A stretch of 64,000 nucleotides of DNA. Origin: Nocardiopsis flavescens (GTDB taxonomy: Bacteria > Actinomycetota > Actinomycetes > Streptosporangiales > Streptosporangiaceae). A program made the translations under genes and the position numbers. This document shows, in pieces, positions 51,099 through 59,442 of this stretch. Under the pieces are notes generated by a model that was given only the letters and a program-made list of their open reading frames with translations, was not told the origin of the DNA and did not search any database. Numbering within the stretch: position 1 is the stretch's first letter; each line of letters starts with the position of its first letter. Location: NCBI RefSeq assembly GCF_900141985.1, contig NZ_FQZK01000007.1, forward strand, positions 124,001 to 188,000. The letters run 5' to 3'.

Positions 51099-51503
51099 TT
51101 GACCGACCACGCCGCCCGCCCGGTGCCGGGGTTCCCCGAGCACGGGCGCCGAGGGAACATCGTCGGCTTGAAGATGTGGTGCCGCTGGTGCTGCGAGTGG
51201 CACACCCACAGCCACGAGGAGTGGTACGCGGCCGGGCACGTCACGCACCGCGTCGCCCACTGCCGCACCCCGGACAACCCGAACCTGGTGCCCAACCCGC
51301 CGTACCCCGAGTCTGAGGGGTACTGGATCGAGGTTCAGGCCGCCCCGTTCAGCGAGGTTGAGAAGCTGGTCAAGGAGCCCACGACCGCGCAGCGCCGGGC
51401 CATGGCGCGCCGGGGGTACGAGCAGACCGACGCCGTTCGCAGGCTCCGCGCCCAGCGCCTGGTCCAGCAGGACGCCCGCTGGACCGTGGTCCACGACGAG
51501 TAA
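51099..51503 (+). CDS. Zinc-finger-like hypothetical protein (134 residues)
   Basis: Contains MWCRWCCEWHTHSHEEWYAA followed by GHVTHRVAHC: two Cys and several His/Cys form a likely zinc site. The C-terminal half is helical and basic (QRRAMARRGYEQTDAVRRLRAQR). Proteins with this WCRWC..WH..GHR..HC pattern are common in actinophages and actinobacterial elements, function unknown. Start is TTG 51099 because GAGGAGG lies just upstream and the only ATG there runs into a stop. Confidence 0.7.
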   Translation: MTDHAARPVPGFPEHGRRGNIVGLKMWCRWCCEWHTHSHEEWYAAGHVTHRVAHCRTPDNPNLVPNPPYPESEGYWIEVQAAPFSEVEKLVKEPTTAQRRAMARRGYEQTDAVRRLRAQRLVQQDARWTVVHDE

Positions 51504-51543
51504 CCGGCCCGGGGGGCACGGCGCGCGCCCCCGACCGGCGTGG

Positions 51544-52017
51544 TCAGGGGCGCGGCAGCCCGCTGGGGTCGAACGGAACGAGCCTCACCCTCCTGCCACC
51601 GCCAACGCTCTCGGGCCTGTCCCACACCACCCGAACCTCAAACGACTCAGGCAGGGGTGTCTCGTCGTTCTTGGACACGACGCCGTACTCGAATTCGACA
51701 CCGTGCTCCGGGGCTACCTCGTCGGCGTGGCCCTCCAGATCGACCCGGTCCCCATAGACCCTGACGTTGAGGGCGAGTTCATCGCCTGAGTTCACGATGC
51801 GACCACGCCGGGCACCATCCGCGTGGACCTCCAGGAACGGCTTGTCCACCCGCTCGGGGCGCCAATCGGCCAGCCTGCCGCGCCGATCCTCCTCTGCGAA
51901 CGCGGCCTGCTTGGTGTCCGAGTTGGCCGACCTCCTGGCCTGCCACCAGGCGAGGATTGCGACGATCAGGGCAGCGACTGCGACCCACAATCCGGGGTCA
52001 CTCAAGTCAATGTTCAC
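51544..52017 (-). CDS. Membrane-anchored protein with beta-sandwich-like domain (157 residues)
   Basis: N-terminal helix LWVAVAALIVAILAWWQARR anchors the protein; a short coiled part follows, then a beta-rich domain (RIVNSGDELALNVRVYG; HGVEFEYGVV; FEVRVVWDRP). The design resembles the protein at 53452. GTG 52017 is chosen because AAGGAG precedes it; the longer frame upstream is antisense/out-of-frame to the next gene. Function unknown. Confidence 0.7.
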   Translation of the reverse strand: MNIDLSDPGLWVAVAALIVAILAWWQARRSANSDTKQAAFAEEDRRGRLADWRPERVDKPFLEVHADGARRGRIVNSGDELALNVRVYGDRVDLEGHADEVAPEHGVEFEYGVVSKNDETPLPESFEVRVVWDRPESVGGGRRVRLVPFDPSGLPRP

Positions 52018-52021
52018 AGCG

Positions 52022-52327
52022 CTACTCCTTGAGGAACTGGGCGAGGCCGAGCGGCTCAAGCTCCCGATAGAAGAACGGTCCCGCCTCGTCGGTGTGGATG
52101 CGCTCGGGCCACCCGGTGCTCTCGAACCGGGCGTGCAGGTCGGCGTCACCGGAGGCGACCACTCGGGGGCGGTCACCGCTGTACAGGGCGACCATGTGGA
52201 CCTGCGGGCAGTCGCAGGCGATGCAGAACGCCAGGTCGGTTCCGGCGTTGGCGACGGCGTCGAGCGCCGCCGGGTACTCGACGGTATGCCCCTGCTGACA
52301 GGCGACGAGGGAGGAAGGTTGGTCCAT
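52022..52327 (-). CDS. Hypothetical protein (101 residues) with CxxC-type cysteines
   Basis: MDQPSSLVACQQGHTVEYPA, then LAFCIACDCPQVHMVALYSG and an acidic C-terminal half. The Cys/His residues (CQQGH, CIACDC) could bind zinc. It ends four bases before the ribosome site of the 52017 gene, so the two are in one transcription unit. No family recognised. Confidence 0.65.
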   Translation of the reverse strand: MDQPSSLVACQQGHTVEYPAALDAVANAGTDLAFCIACDCPQVHMVALYSGDRPRVVASGDADLHARFESTGWPERIHTDEAGPFFYRELEPLGLAQFLKE

Positions 52328-52371
52328 GTCGGGACGGTAGCAGGCCAACGGTCCGACATGGAGGGCTTTGT

Positions 52372-52521
52372 TCAGTCCTGTTCGGCGGGCGGGGCCAGGG
52401 TCAGGTAGAGGTTGTCGCCCCGGGGGTTGAGGCTGGCGGCCAGCCACTCGCCCTCGATCTCGACCACGAACCACCCGGGGTTGTCCTGGTGGGGGCGCAC
52501 GTACACGTTCGGCTCGTCCAT
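52372..52521 (-). CDS. Small hypothetical protein (49 residues)
   Basis: Encodes MDEPNVYVRPHQDNPGWFVV and then EIEGEWLAASLNPRGDNLYL, a small beta-rich protein. AGGGTGG precedes the ATG at 52521 and codon bias is normal. It is the first of three small leftward genes. Confidence 0.6.
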   Translation of the reverse strand: MDEPNVYVRPHQDNPGWFVVEIEGEWLAASLNPRGDNLYLTLAPPAEQD

Positions 52522-52547
52522 CCAGCCACCCTAGTCAGGTCAACCGC

Positions 52548-52571
52548 TCCCGCGTAAAGCCCGTTGGGTCA
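52548..52571. repeat. 24-bp direct repeat, copy 1
   Basis: The 24 bases beginning tcccgcgtaaagcccgttgg are identical to 54057-54080. The flanks are also similar (caaccgc versus gaccgt before; tcgacc versus ccgccc after). Confidence 0.85.
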
Positions 52572-52609
52572 TCGACCGCAACAGACATATCAGCACCTGG
52601 TCGGTGACC

Positions 52610-53302
52610 TCACAGCCCCGGAAGCTGGTTCCCGAGGTAGCCAAGGATGGCCCCGAACACGGCCCAGAACAGGGCCACTCCACGGTCAGCGATAAGCCGC
52701 TCCTTGAACGTGGGCCGTTCTGCTCGGTTTACATTCAAGATGATGTCTCTCGATGCGGATTCGAGAGTGAAGTCAAAGATCCCTCTGATCGCGTACGTCA
52801 CAATGGTTACTAGCATAACGACCAACGAGACTGCGAGCAGAAAAGATGTGGCGGTTTCCAGCTCCTTTGACTCCCCTCCCATGAAAGAAACGAAGTTGTA
52901 CAGCGCAAGTGCGATACCCGCTGGCACGAAGGAGAGAATAACCCACAAGGGGGCGTTCATGCGACAGGGAGCACAGATCTTCTTTATTCGAGTCAGCGAA
53001 CCGTAGGCGTCATTGTTCGGTTCGATTAGCACAACTCTGGAATCTGACCCGATCTCGACCACGACCCGAGTCTCTTCCTTCGTAGCCGACATCTGCACAA
53101 GGCCCAGCCGATCCGGTAGCTCATCCGCCATCCTGGCGAAGTCCTCGGGCTCGTTTCCCGACACCTCATCCTCATTCACCAAAAAGGACAGTGTCCCAAA
53201 CTCTGCCAGCACGCGCGCGATGTCCTCAAGCTCATCGCGATAGAGCTTGAGCCGTCCCAGTGGGTAAGTCTCTTGTCGCTTCTTAATCCGCTTCCATGCC
53301 AT
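52610..53302 (-). CDS. Hypothetical membrane protein of atypical base composition
   Basis: Protein of 230 residues. A basic start (MAWKRIKKRQETYPLGRLKL) leads to a cytoplasmic region with VVVEIGSDSRVVLIEP, then hydrophobic helices WVILSFVPAGIALALYNFVSF, FLLAVSLVVMLVTIVTYAI and a last one near VALFWAVFGAILGYLG. G+C is much lower than in neighbours (many AA/TT third positions), a sign of recent transfer. ATG 53302 is the likely start; 53311 is an alternative. It lies between the two 24-bp repeats. Function unknown. Confidence 0.65.
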   Translation of the reverse strand: MAWKRIKKRQETYPLGRLKLYRDELEDIARVLAEFGTLSFLVNEDEVSGNEPEDFARMADELPDRLGLVQMSATKEETRVVVEIGSDSRVVLIEPNNDAYGSLTRIKKICAPCRMNAPLWVILSFVPAGIALALYNFVSFMGGESKELETATSFLLAVSLVVMLVTIVTYAIRGIFDFTLESASRDIILNVNRAERPTFKERLIADRGVALFWAVFGAILGYLGNQLPGL

Positions 53303-53451
53303 GGTGGCCATCTTGGCGCAGATCGGGCCGGGGCGGCTCCACGAGGCCGGAAAGTGAAGCGCATCCGTTGTCGAAACCGGTTCACCACCGCAACCGGACG
53401 GCACGGTTGGAGTCGGTGACCAGCAGCGTCCTCGCGCTGTATCGTGCCGCT

Positions 53452-54012
53452 ATGGAGCCGCAACCCCCCACTGCCCTGGACATCACCACTCTTGTCGTCG
53501 CCATCTGCGCGGCCGTCGTCGCCGCCACGGCGCTGGGGTGGCAGATCGCCTCTTGGCTGCTGTCAGGCGGACGCGCCAAGGTCGAGCTGCTCAACGGCGC
53601 CCTACACCAGTTCGGGCCTCAGTGGATCGTCATGCCGCCCAACAAGCCCCTCGACCCCAGTGGAGCCGCGAACGGCTTCACAAGGCGAGCCATCTTCGTG
53701 GAAGTCCGCAACGTGGGACGGCTACCTATCACTGTCACTTCCTGGCAGCTCAAGCTCCCGGGCGGCGTCAAGATCGGTGAACTGAACTCACCCAACGGCC
53801 CAAGGCTGCCTCACCGCTTGGACGTCGGAGATAGCGAGAAGTGGGCCATCGAGGTCGACAGCGAGCTGGTTGCGGCTCTCCGCGCCACCCGGAAGATGGC
53901 GAAGGTCGACGACGTCGAAGTCCGCGCGGTGGTCTCGCTCGGCAGTGGCAAGGAGATCAAGACCCCGCAGCGCATCACCTTCACGGCCAAGGAGCTGGAG
54001 CAGGGCGCGTAG
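53452..54012 (+). CDS. Membrane-anchored protein with immunoglobulin-like region (186 residues)
   Basis: N-terminal helix ITTLVVAICAAVVAATALGWQIA, then a beta-rich domain with FVEVRNVGRLPITVTSWQLK, KWAIEVDSELVAALRATRKM and VEVRAVVSLGSGKE. The ...EVRNVG.. pattern is typical of beta-sandwich domains. Architecture like that of 51544-52017. It also lies between the 24-bp repeats, divergent to the low-GC membrane gene. Function unknown. Confidence 0.7.
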   Translation: MEPQPPTALDITTLVVAICAAVVAATALGWQIASWLLSGGRAKVELLNGALHQFGPQWIVMPPNKPLDPSGAANGFTRRAIFVEVRNVGRLPITVTSWQLKLPGGVKIGELNSPNGPRLPHRLDVGDSEKWAIEVDSELVAALRATRKMAKVDDVEVRAVVSLGSGKEIKTPQRITFTAKELEQGA

Positions 54013-54056
54013 CGGCTACTGCTCGTCGGCATCGGGGCGGGGTCAGGGTTGACCGT

Positions 54057-54080
54057 TCCCGCGTAAAGCCCGTTGGGTCA
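54057..54080. repeat. 24-bp direct repeat, copy 2
   Basis: Identical to 52548-52571. The two copies enclose about 1.5 kb carrying the divergent membrane genes 52610-53302 and 53452-54012. Confidence 0.85.
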
Positions 54081-54167
54081 CCGCCCCAAACGGTGCGCGC
54101 CCCGCCGGTCGCCGGACTGGGCCGACATAATGGTCTGCGCACAGAACATCCCCCTCCCGGAGGACCC

Positions 54168-54710
54168 ATGACGGCCCCATCCCCCACCCCACCCGCTTCC
54201 AAGTTCCCGGCCGGATGGGCGTTCGGCTGCGGATGCGGGGGCATGGTCCTCGGCGCCGTGGCCATGCTCATCTTCGTGCTGGCCACGTACCCGATGCCCG
54301 AGGACACCGCGACCACCGCGCAGGCCGAGGTGGAAGAGCAACAGGTCGGGCGTGACGAGGCGTTCGAGTTCAACCAGTTCAGCGTCACGGTTGAAGACGT
54401 CGAGATGGACGCCACGCACTTCGACGGCGACATGATCACCTCGGCGGGCACCTACGTGGTCGTGACGGTGCGGGTCGAGAACACCTCCCAGGAACCTCAG
54501 GAGGCGGACCGGCGGTGGTTCCGTCTGGCGGACGCCGAGGGGGCCGTCTACGAGTACGACAGCAATCTGGCCGTCCGGACGCGGCAGGACGTGAACCCGG
54601 GCAACGCGCTGGTCGTCACGAACCCCTACAGCGTTCCGGCCGATGCGGAGATCACCCATCTTGTCGCCGGGGACGAAGAAGACGGGGCAGTGGTCAGAGT
54701 CGAGCTGTAG
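54168..54710 (+). CDS. DUF4352-type membrane-anchored protein
   Basis: Protein of 180 residues. After a Pro-rich start and a Gly/Cys-rich piece (FGCGCGGMVLGAVAMLIFVL, a transmembrane helix) comes a domain with FSVTVEDVEMDATHFDGD, YVVVTVRVENTSQEPQEA and WFRLADAEGAVYEYD, the pattern of DUF4352 (Telokin-like) domains. It probably faces the outside. ATG 54168 has GGAGG upstream. Function unknown. Confidence 0.75.
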   Translation: MTAPSPTPPASKFPAGWAFGCGCGGMVLGAVAMLIFVLATYPMPEDTATTAQAEVEEQQVGRDEAFEFNQFSVTVEDVEMDATHFDGDMITSAGTYVVVTVRVENTSQEPQEADRRWFRLADAEGAVYEYDSNLAVRTRQDVNPGNALVVTNPYSVPADAEITHLVAGDEEDGAVVRVEL

Positions 54711-54886
54711 ACCAGCAGCGTCCGGCTCCGCGGCTAAGCGAGAGGTGATCGCTCTATAACGACGAGTGCAGCCGGCCACGGGCCGCTCCCCCTTGACCCG
54801 GCGGGGCCGGGCGGGCCCGACACCCGCCCCCACCCACGCCAGGTCAATGAAGACCCCACCGAACGTCAGAGAGGAGCCACCCCGGC

Positions 54887-55198
54887 TCAGCCCCCGGCGG
54901 CGTCCCGCTCGGCAGCGGCCTCGCGGCGCTCGCGCGGGGTCACCTCGTCGGTGGACCACGTCAGCAGGTCGACGGGGTCGCACTCCAGCGCGCGAGCCAG
55001 GCGTCCGATGTTGCGCAGCTGCGGCGCGGACCACCCGGCCTCCCAGTCGGTTGTCAGGTCGCTGGTCGGGCGCAGGCCCATGCACGCCGCCAACTCGGCG
55101 TGCGTCAGCTCGCGCCCACGTCGCAGGCGCTTCATCGCCCCCCGGTCGAAGCTCAGGACCGGCTCGGGTTCAGGTTCGGTGTCGGTGTGGGTCGCCAT
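54887..55198 (-). CDS. XRE-family HTH regulator (103 residues)
   Basis: An acidic start (TEPEPEPVLSFDRGAMKRLR) leads to the HTH: RGRELTHAELAACMGLRP and TDWEAGWSAPQLRNIGRLAR. AGGAGC precedes the ATG at 55198. It lies after the structured intergenic region downstream of the replication gene on the same strand. Confidence 0.8.
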   Translation of the reverse strand: MATHTDTEPEPEPVLSFDRGAMKRLRRGRELTHAELAACMGLRPTSDLTTDWEAGWSAPQLRNIGRLARALECDPVDLLTWSTDEVTPRERREAAAERDAAGG

Positions 55199-55567
55199 GT
55201 TGGTGCTCCTATGCGTTATCTGCATTTCTATTACTAAAAGCGCGGGGCGGTCTTGGTGGGACTGGTGGGGGGGATTGGGATGGGGTCGCTCCAACTCTTT
55301 TCGGACCCCCTCCGAGGCCCTCTCTTCCGAGTTCTTCCAACCCCCTCCCACCAATCCCACCAAGAGGGGGAAGAGAAAAAGGGGTGTCCGAAGAGACCGG
55401 CCATCTGGGCTGATGGGATGGGGTCCCATCAGCCCCCCACCACCAGCTCCCACCCCCCACCACTTGCGCAAATTGCGTGCCGAGCACAGCGCCTCTTCTT
55501 CGCCCGGCGGTGGGGGGTAGCGGTGGGGGGTGGGGCGTCGGCAGCGGCGCGCGCGGCGGTGGCTCGG
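55199..55567. other. Structured intergenic region downstream of the PrimPol gene
   Basis: No gene. An imperfect long inverted repeat has arms 55251-55275 (tcttggtgggactggtgggg..) and 55341-55365 (..ccaccaatcccaccaaga), about 22 of 25 positions pairing. A second perfect 12-bp hairpin GGGCTGATGGGA / TCCCATCAGCCC lies at 55407-55435. A short palindrome TTGCGCAA with a following ATTGCG occurs at 55464. Strand asymmetry is strong (G-runs in the first part, C-runs later). Could be a terminator cluster or the replication origin used by the PrimPol protein. Confidence 0.5.
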
Positions 55568-58174
55568 CTACCCGTTTACGTGCTCTACCCGGTAGGTGTT
55601 TGAACCCGCTCGCTTGGACTTGCGCAGGACCAGCCCGCACGGCCACACCTTGTCCACCTTGCTGGCCAGGATGTCCCCGGCCTCGCGGACGGCCTTGTAG
55701 TCGTTCACATTGACCGGCAGGATGAACGAGCCACCCCAGCCGTCCGCGTCGCCGTTGTCGACGTGGTCTCGCATGAGCTGGCTGACCTTGAGCCGGGTGC
55801 TGTCGTACTTGGCCCGCCATGCCATCAGGAACGGTTCCCAACGCTCGGCCTCGGCGCTGCCGCCGGGGGCGTAGTTGTCCATGAACCCCCCGACGCCGAG
55901 GAACTCCAGCAGCCCAGCGGTCGGCTTGGACCACCACCCGTACGACCCCCGCATCCGGCACGATCCTTCGTTGGCCCCGGCCGCGACCCACGCGCGCCAC
56001 AGCACCAGGCAGCACCACACGAACTTGGCACGGTTGCGCACGTCGCCGAAGTGCGCTTTCAGGTCGCCCAGCGCGAAGTCCTCGCGCATCGCGGGGTCCG
56101 CCATGCCCGCATCCAGGCGGACATCGAAGAACCTACGCCGCAGGTCGTCGCTCTGGCGGGTGCCGTTGCCGGTCAACCCCCAGAACACATCGTTGATCAT
56201 CGCGACGTTCTTCGTCTGGCCCAGGAGCCGGGCCGTGGGCACGGCCTGCGTCAGGAAGCTGGCCAGGGTGGTGTTCTTGACGATGTAGCCGTCGGGCACG
56301 TTGTCCAGGATGGCGACGGGGCCCCGCTTGTCGTGCAGCGTCGACACCACCAGCTTGCCCAGCTCCTGCTCGTCCGGGCGGTAGTCGGTCACGTCCCCGC
56401 CGAACACCCACACGGGCACTGAGGCAAGGTAGCTCTTACCCGTGCCCTGCGACCCCGCGACCACGTTCACCCCCGGCGTGGGCTGGACCCCGCCCCCGCT
56501 CATGCCCTCCAGGAACCGCCGCCCCACGACGTGGGTGGCGTAGGCGAAAGCGTTGGCCCGGTCCGCCTGGCCCACGTAGGGGAACCCGCCCAGCACCTCG
56601 TGGTACACGTGGTTGAACGCGCGCTCGACCTCGCCGCGCGAGGGCCGGTCCGGGACCGGGTCGAACGCGCACATCGGGTCGAAGTACATACCGCTGGCCG
56701 GGTCGTACCCGGGCTCGTTCAACACGGTGCCGTCCTGGCGCAGGATGGGCGTCCGGGTGACCCCCCGCAGCGGTGGCAGCGACCACGAAGGGCTGGCCAG
56801 CACCTGCTTGAACACGACCTGCGCGGGCTGCTTGTCCTTCTCCCGGATCGGCTTGCCCCTGTCGTCGCGCTCGACCACGTACAGCCGCAGGTGGTGCGCC
56901 ACCAGGTTCCCCAGACGCAGGGAGTCGACGGACTCCATCGCCGCCCGGGTCTCACCGGCGGGCAGCTCGGGGTCGTAGACGCGCCGGAGGTGCACCAGTC
57001 CGTCCCCGACCGAGTACAGGCCGGGGACCGCACCGTCGTTTACGGCCCTGGCCAGGTCCCGGATGAGCTGCTGCCCGTCCTGAATCTCGATGCCGCTGGA
57101 CTTCGCCCCGGGGGCATCGCCCATGGTCGGGTTCTCGTCGGCGTCCTCTGCCCCGTCCGCACCCGCAACCGGCCCCGACTCCTGGACGCCCACGCGGTCG
57201 GTCTCGGCGTCCTCGACCTCGCGCTGTACACGCTCGACGGCCCCCGTCTTGGCGGAACGCGCGGGCGGGTCCAAGGGCTCGGTCTTGCCCTTGTTCAGAC
57301 CGGACCGAGCGGTGGCCTCCGCTGCCGCGTAGCCGTCCTTGGCGATGTACTTGTTAGCGCGGCTGGCATTCATAAGCTCGGTCAAGGCGTAGTCCTCGTT
57401 GACGTGGCCGCTCCCGACGAAGTGACCGATGCGGACAGCTGCGTTGTTCAGGGCGTCGTTGCGCCCGGAGGTGACCCCGGCCAGGTCGGCGCACACGCCG
57501 CGCACCAGCTTTCGGCCGTAGGCCGAGCCCATGGGGCCGTCGTGGGTCCGGGGCGGGGCGGGGGTACCGGACGGCTTGGCGGCACCCCCCGAGCTGGCCC
57601 GTATCTGATAGACCCAGCTCGGGCACGGCGCCACCTCGGCATCGCTGCGCTCGGTGTACGCGCCGTGCTTGGTGACCGATCCAGCGGACGGGATCAGCCC
57701 GCCTCGGCCGGTCTTGACGTCGACGCCCGGGTACAGGACCGGGTCCAGCTCCCCGTTTTTAACGGGGGTGGTCCCGTCATGGGTGAACACGTAGTGCAGC
57801 CCGTCCCGGGGGGTGCCATGGACACGGGTAGTGGGCAGCGGACCGTACTTGGCCTCCAGCTTGGCCAGCGACTCCAGCCCGCCGTTGCGAGGGTCGAAGT
57901 CCAGGACCACGAACCCAAGCAGCGTCAGCAGCACGTTAGGGCCGGACAACGACCCGAACACGTCCCAGTGGGCGCGCACGTCCTCGGGGGTGCGCAGCGC
58001 CAGGCCAGGCCACCCCTCGTGTACGGGCGTCTTACGCGGGCTGGGGATCGTCCCGAACCCCATAGCGGCCCAGCGCTCGGCCTCCGCCCGGCAGCGCGCC
58101 CGCAGCTTGGCCCGCACCCAGTCGATTGGGGCACCGGTTTGTGCGCCGAATTGCGGCCCGGTAAAATGGGACAT
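55568..58174 (-). CDS. PrimPol-ATPase replication protein
   Basis: Protein of 868 residues. The N-terminal ~200 residues are a bifunctional DNA primase/polymerase (PrimPol) domain: metal motif VVLDFDPRNGG (Asp92, Asp94) and DGLHYVF (His127). A long acidic linker follows. The C-terminal half is a P-loop ATPase/helicase with Walker A GSQGTGKSY (about 575) and a Walker-B-like VAILDNVPDGY, then RRRFFDVRLD; it resembles the D5/VirE-type helicases of plasmids and satellites. It should start element replication. ATG 58174 has GGGAAGG upstream. Confidence 0.85.
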   Translation of the reverse strand: MSHFTGPQFGAQTGAPIDWVRAKLRARCRAEAERWAAMGFGTIPSPRKTPVHEGWPGLALRTPEDVRAHWDVFGSLSGPNVLLTLLGFVVLDFDPRNGGLESLAKLEAKYGPLPTTRVHGTPRDGLHYVFTHDGTTPVKNGELDPVLYPGVDVKTGRGGLIPSAGSVTKHGAYTERSDAEVAPCPSWVYQIRASSGGAAKPSGTPAPPRTHDGPMGSAYGRKLVRGVCADLAGVTSGRNDALNNAAVRIGHFVGSGHVNEDYALTELMNASRANKYIAKDGYAAAEATARSGLNKGKTEPLDPPARSAKTGAVERVQREVEDAETDRVGVQESGPVAGADGAEDADENPTMGDAPGAKSSGIEIQDGQQLIRDLARAVNDGAVPGLYSVGDGLVHLRRVYDPELPAGETRAAMESVDSLRLGNLVAHHLRLYVVERDDRGKPIREKDKQPAQVVFKQVLASPSWSLPPLRGVTRTPILRQDGTVLNEPGYDPASGMYFDPMCAFDPVPDRPSRGEVERAFNHVYHEVLGGFPYVGQADRANAFAYATHVVGRRFLEGMSGGGVQPTPGVNVVAGSQGTGKSYLASVPVWVFGGDVTDYRPDEQELGKLVVSTLHDKRGPVAILDNVPDGYIVKNTTLASFLTQAVPTARLLGQTKNVAMINDVFWGLTGNGTRQSDDLRRRFFDVRLDAGMADPAMREDFALGDLKAHFGDVRNRAKFVWCCLVLWRAWVAAGANEGSCRMRGSYGWWSKPTAGLLEFLGVGGFMDNYAPGGSAEAERWEPFLMAWRAKYDSTRLKVSQLMRDHVDNGDADGWGGSFILPVNVNDYKAVREAGDILASKVDKVWPCGLVLRKSKRAGSNTYRVEHVNG

Positions 58175-58321
58175 AGGACCTTCCCTTAGTTGGGCGGGTT
58201 TCACGAAACCTTCTTTGGTCGGTTGGTTTTGAATAGGGCGCCTTTCCAGCGGGCGCCCGAACTGGTTGGTTTAGTCAGCTCCTTTCGGAGGTCCGGGGTG
58301 GTGCCCGGGCCAGCAGCTTCT

Positions 58322-58354
58322 AGCGGCCCCTCGTCTGGTCAACGGGGGGCCGCT
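58322..58354 (-). terminator. Hairpin after the 54-residue gene
   Basis: Arms AGCGGCCCC / GGGGCCGCT with a 15-base loop, between the 58368 gene and the PrimPol leader. Confidence 0.5.
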
Positions 58355-58367
58355 GCTGTGTTCGGGG

Positions 58368-58532
58368 TCAGGAGCGGTCGGCCGTTGCGGGCTGCTCGGG
58401 TGCCTCGTCGGCGGGGCGCGGCTGGAACAGGATGGCGAGCAAGCGGCCCATGCGGGCGTCACTTGCCGGGGCGACAGTCCAGACGACCTCGGTGGTGTCT
58501 CGGTCCGGCGCGGTCGCGTCAGCGGAGGGCAT
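58368..58532 (-). CDS. Small protein of 54 residues downstream of the XRE-HNH fusion
   Basis: Encodes MPSADATAPDRDTTEVVWTV, then APASDARMGRLLAILFQPRP and an acidic tail. The ATG overlaps the stop of the HNH gene (TGATG), so it is translated by coupling. No family recognised. Confidence 0.65.
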   Translation of the reverse strand: MPSADATAPDRDTTEVVWTVAPASDARMGRLLAILFQPRPADEAPEQPATADRS

Positions 58533-59221
58533 CAGACAGCCGCCTTCCTGCGGGCCGCCTTGCGCGCGCGGCGGACCTCGTTGTCACACGCCCGACAACG
58601 ACGCTCCCCCTTGGACCCGATGCGGGTGTTGGCCTCGTCGAACGGGTGACCGCGCCGCCCGCAGCGCGTCTTGGCTGCGTTCGCTGCGGTGATGGTGTTG
58701 CCGCGCAGCGTGTTCTCTCGGATCGACACGGGCTCCAAGTGGCCCGGGTTGACGCAGTGGCGCACCCGACACAGGTGGTCAATGGTCAAGCCGTCCGGAA
58801 TCGGGCCGACAAGAGCCGCATACGCGACGCGATGCGCCCCACGTGACTGGCCGTTGACGGAAAACTCGGCGTACCCCCACCAGTCCGTGCCTGCGGTCCA
58901 GAGCCAGCAACCGGACGGGGAAGAGGTCTTGTCGACCTTGGCCCAGAAACGGTCAGGGAGCGCCACCCTTCGGAAGAAGGCGTCCACAGGGGTATCCAGC
59001 GCGCACGCGATGGCGACCAGTGTGTCCTGCCCGGGGGCTTGCCGCCCCCGCTCGTACCGGCTGATCGACCCGGGGTAGGCGAGACCGCACCGCTGGCCAA
59101 GCCCCCACTGGCTCAAGCCGCGTTCGGTCCGTGCACGGCGCAGCGTGTCGGGGTCGAACTCCGTCCACACCACGTCCGTTGCGGGCGGGGCGTCCGGGGA
59201 AACGTCAGCGGGAGCGGTCAT
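58532..59221 (-). CDS. XRE-HNH fusion protein (module 2)
   Basis: Protein of 229 residues. N-terminal HTH: FDPDTLRRARTERGLSQWGL, SISRYERGRQAPGQD. Then an HNH_3-type nuclease: FWAKVDK....GCWLWTAGTDWWGYAEF, AHRVAYAALVGPIPDGLTID, HLCRVRHCVNPGHLEPVSIREN. It ends in the same zinc-finger-like block as the other two HNH proteins (CGRRGHPFDEANT ... RRCRACDNEV). Its start overlaps the stop of a small XRE gene by four bases. The HTH seems fused to what is a separate gene in modules 1 and 3. Confidence 0.88.
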   Translation of the reverse strand: MTAPADVSPDAPPATDVVWTEFDPDTLRRARTERGLSQWGLGQRCGLAYPGSISRYERGRQAPGQDTLVAIACALDTPVDAFFRRVALPDRFWAKVDKTSSPSGCWLWTAGTDWWGYAEFSVNGQSRGAHRVAYAALVGPIPDGLTIDHLCRVRHCVNPGHLEPVSIRENTLRGNTITAANAAKTRCGRRGHPFDEANTRIGSKGERRCRACDNEVRRARKAARRKAAV

Positions 59222-59442
59222 CGGGCCTCACCGCCGGACCACCGGATCAGCTCGGTGGGCTCAACGCCGAGGGCGATGGCCAGACGGCCGACCGTCTCCA
59301 GCTTCACGGGGCGAAGGCCGCGATCCCATTTCGAGATCTCTTGGCGGGCCGACCCGACGCGACGGGCCAGCTCGTACTGGCTCACGCCTCGCTCGGTGCG
59401 GATTCGGCGCAGGGCGCGGTGGTCTAGCTCTAGGACAGGCAC
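59218..59442 (-). CDS. XRE-family HTH regulator (module 2)
   Basis: Small regulator of 74 residues: LRRIRTERGVSQYELARRVG, SARQEISKWDRGLRPVKLET, ending LIRWSGGEAR. GTG 59442 with CTGGAG upstream is preferred; the frame is open to 59496. Its sequence is a close relative of the N-terminal HTH of the adjacent fusion protein (LRR.RTERG.SQ..L..R.G), so a tandem duplication is likely. Overlaps the fusion gene by ATGA-type arrangement. Confidence 0.82.
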   Translation of the reverse strand: MPVLELDHRALRRIRTERGVSQYELARRVGSARQEISKWDRGLRPVKLETVGRLAIALGVEPTELIRWSGGEAR

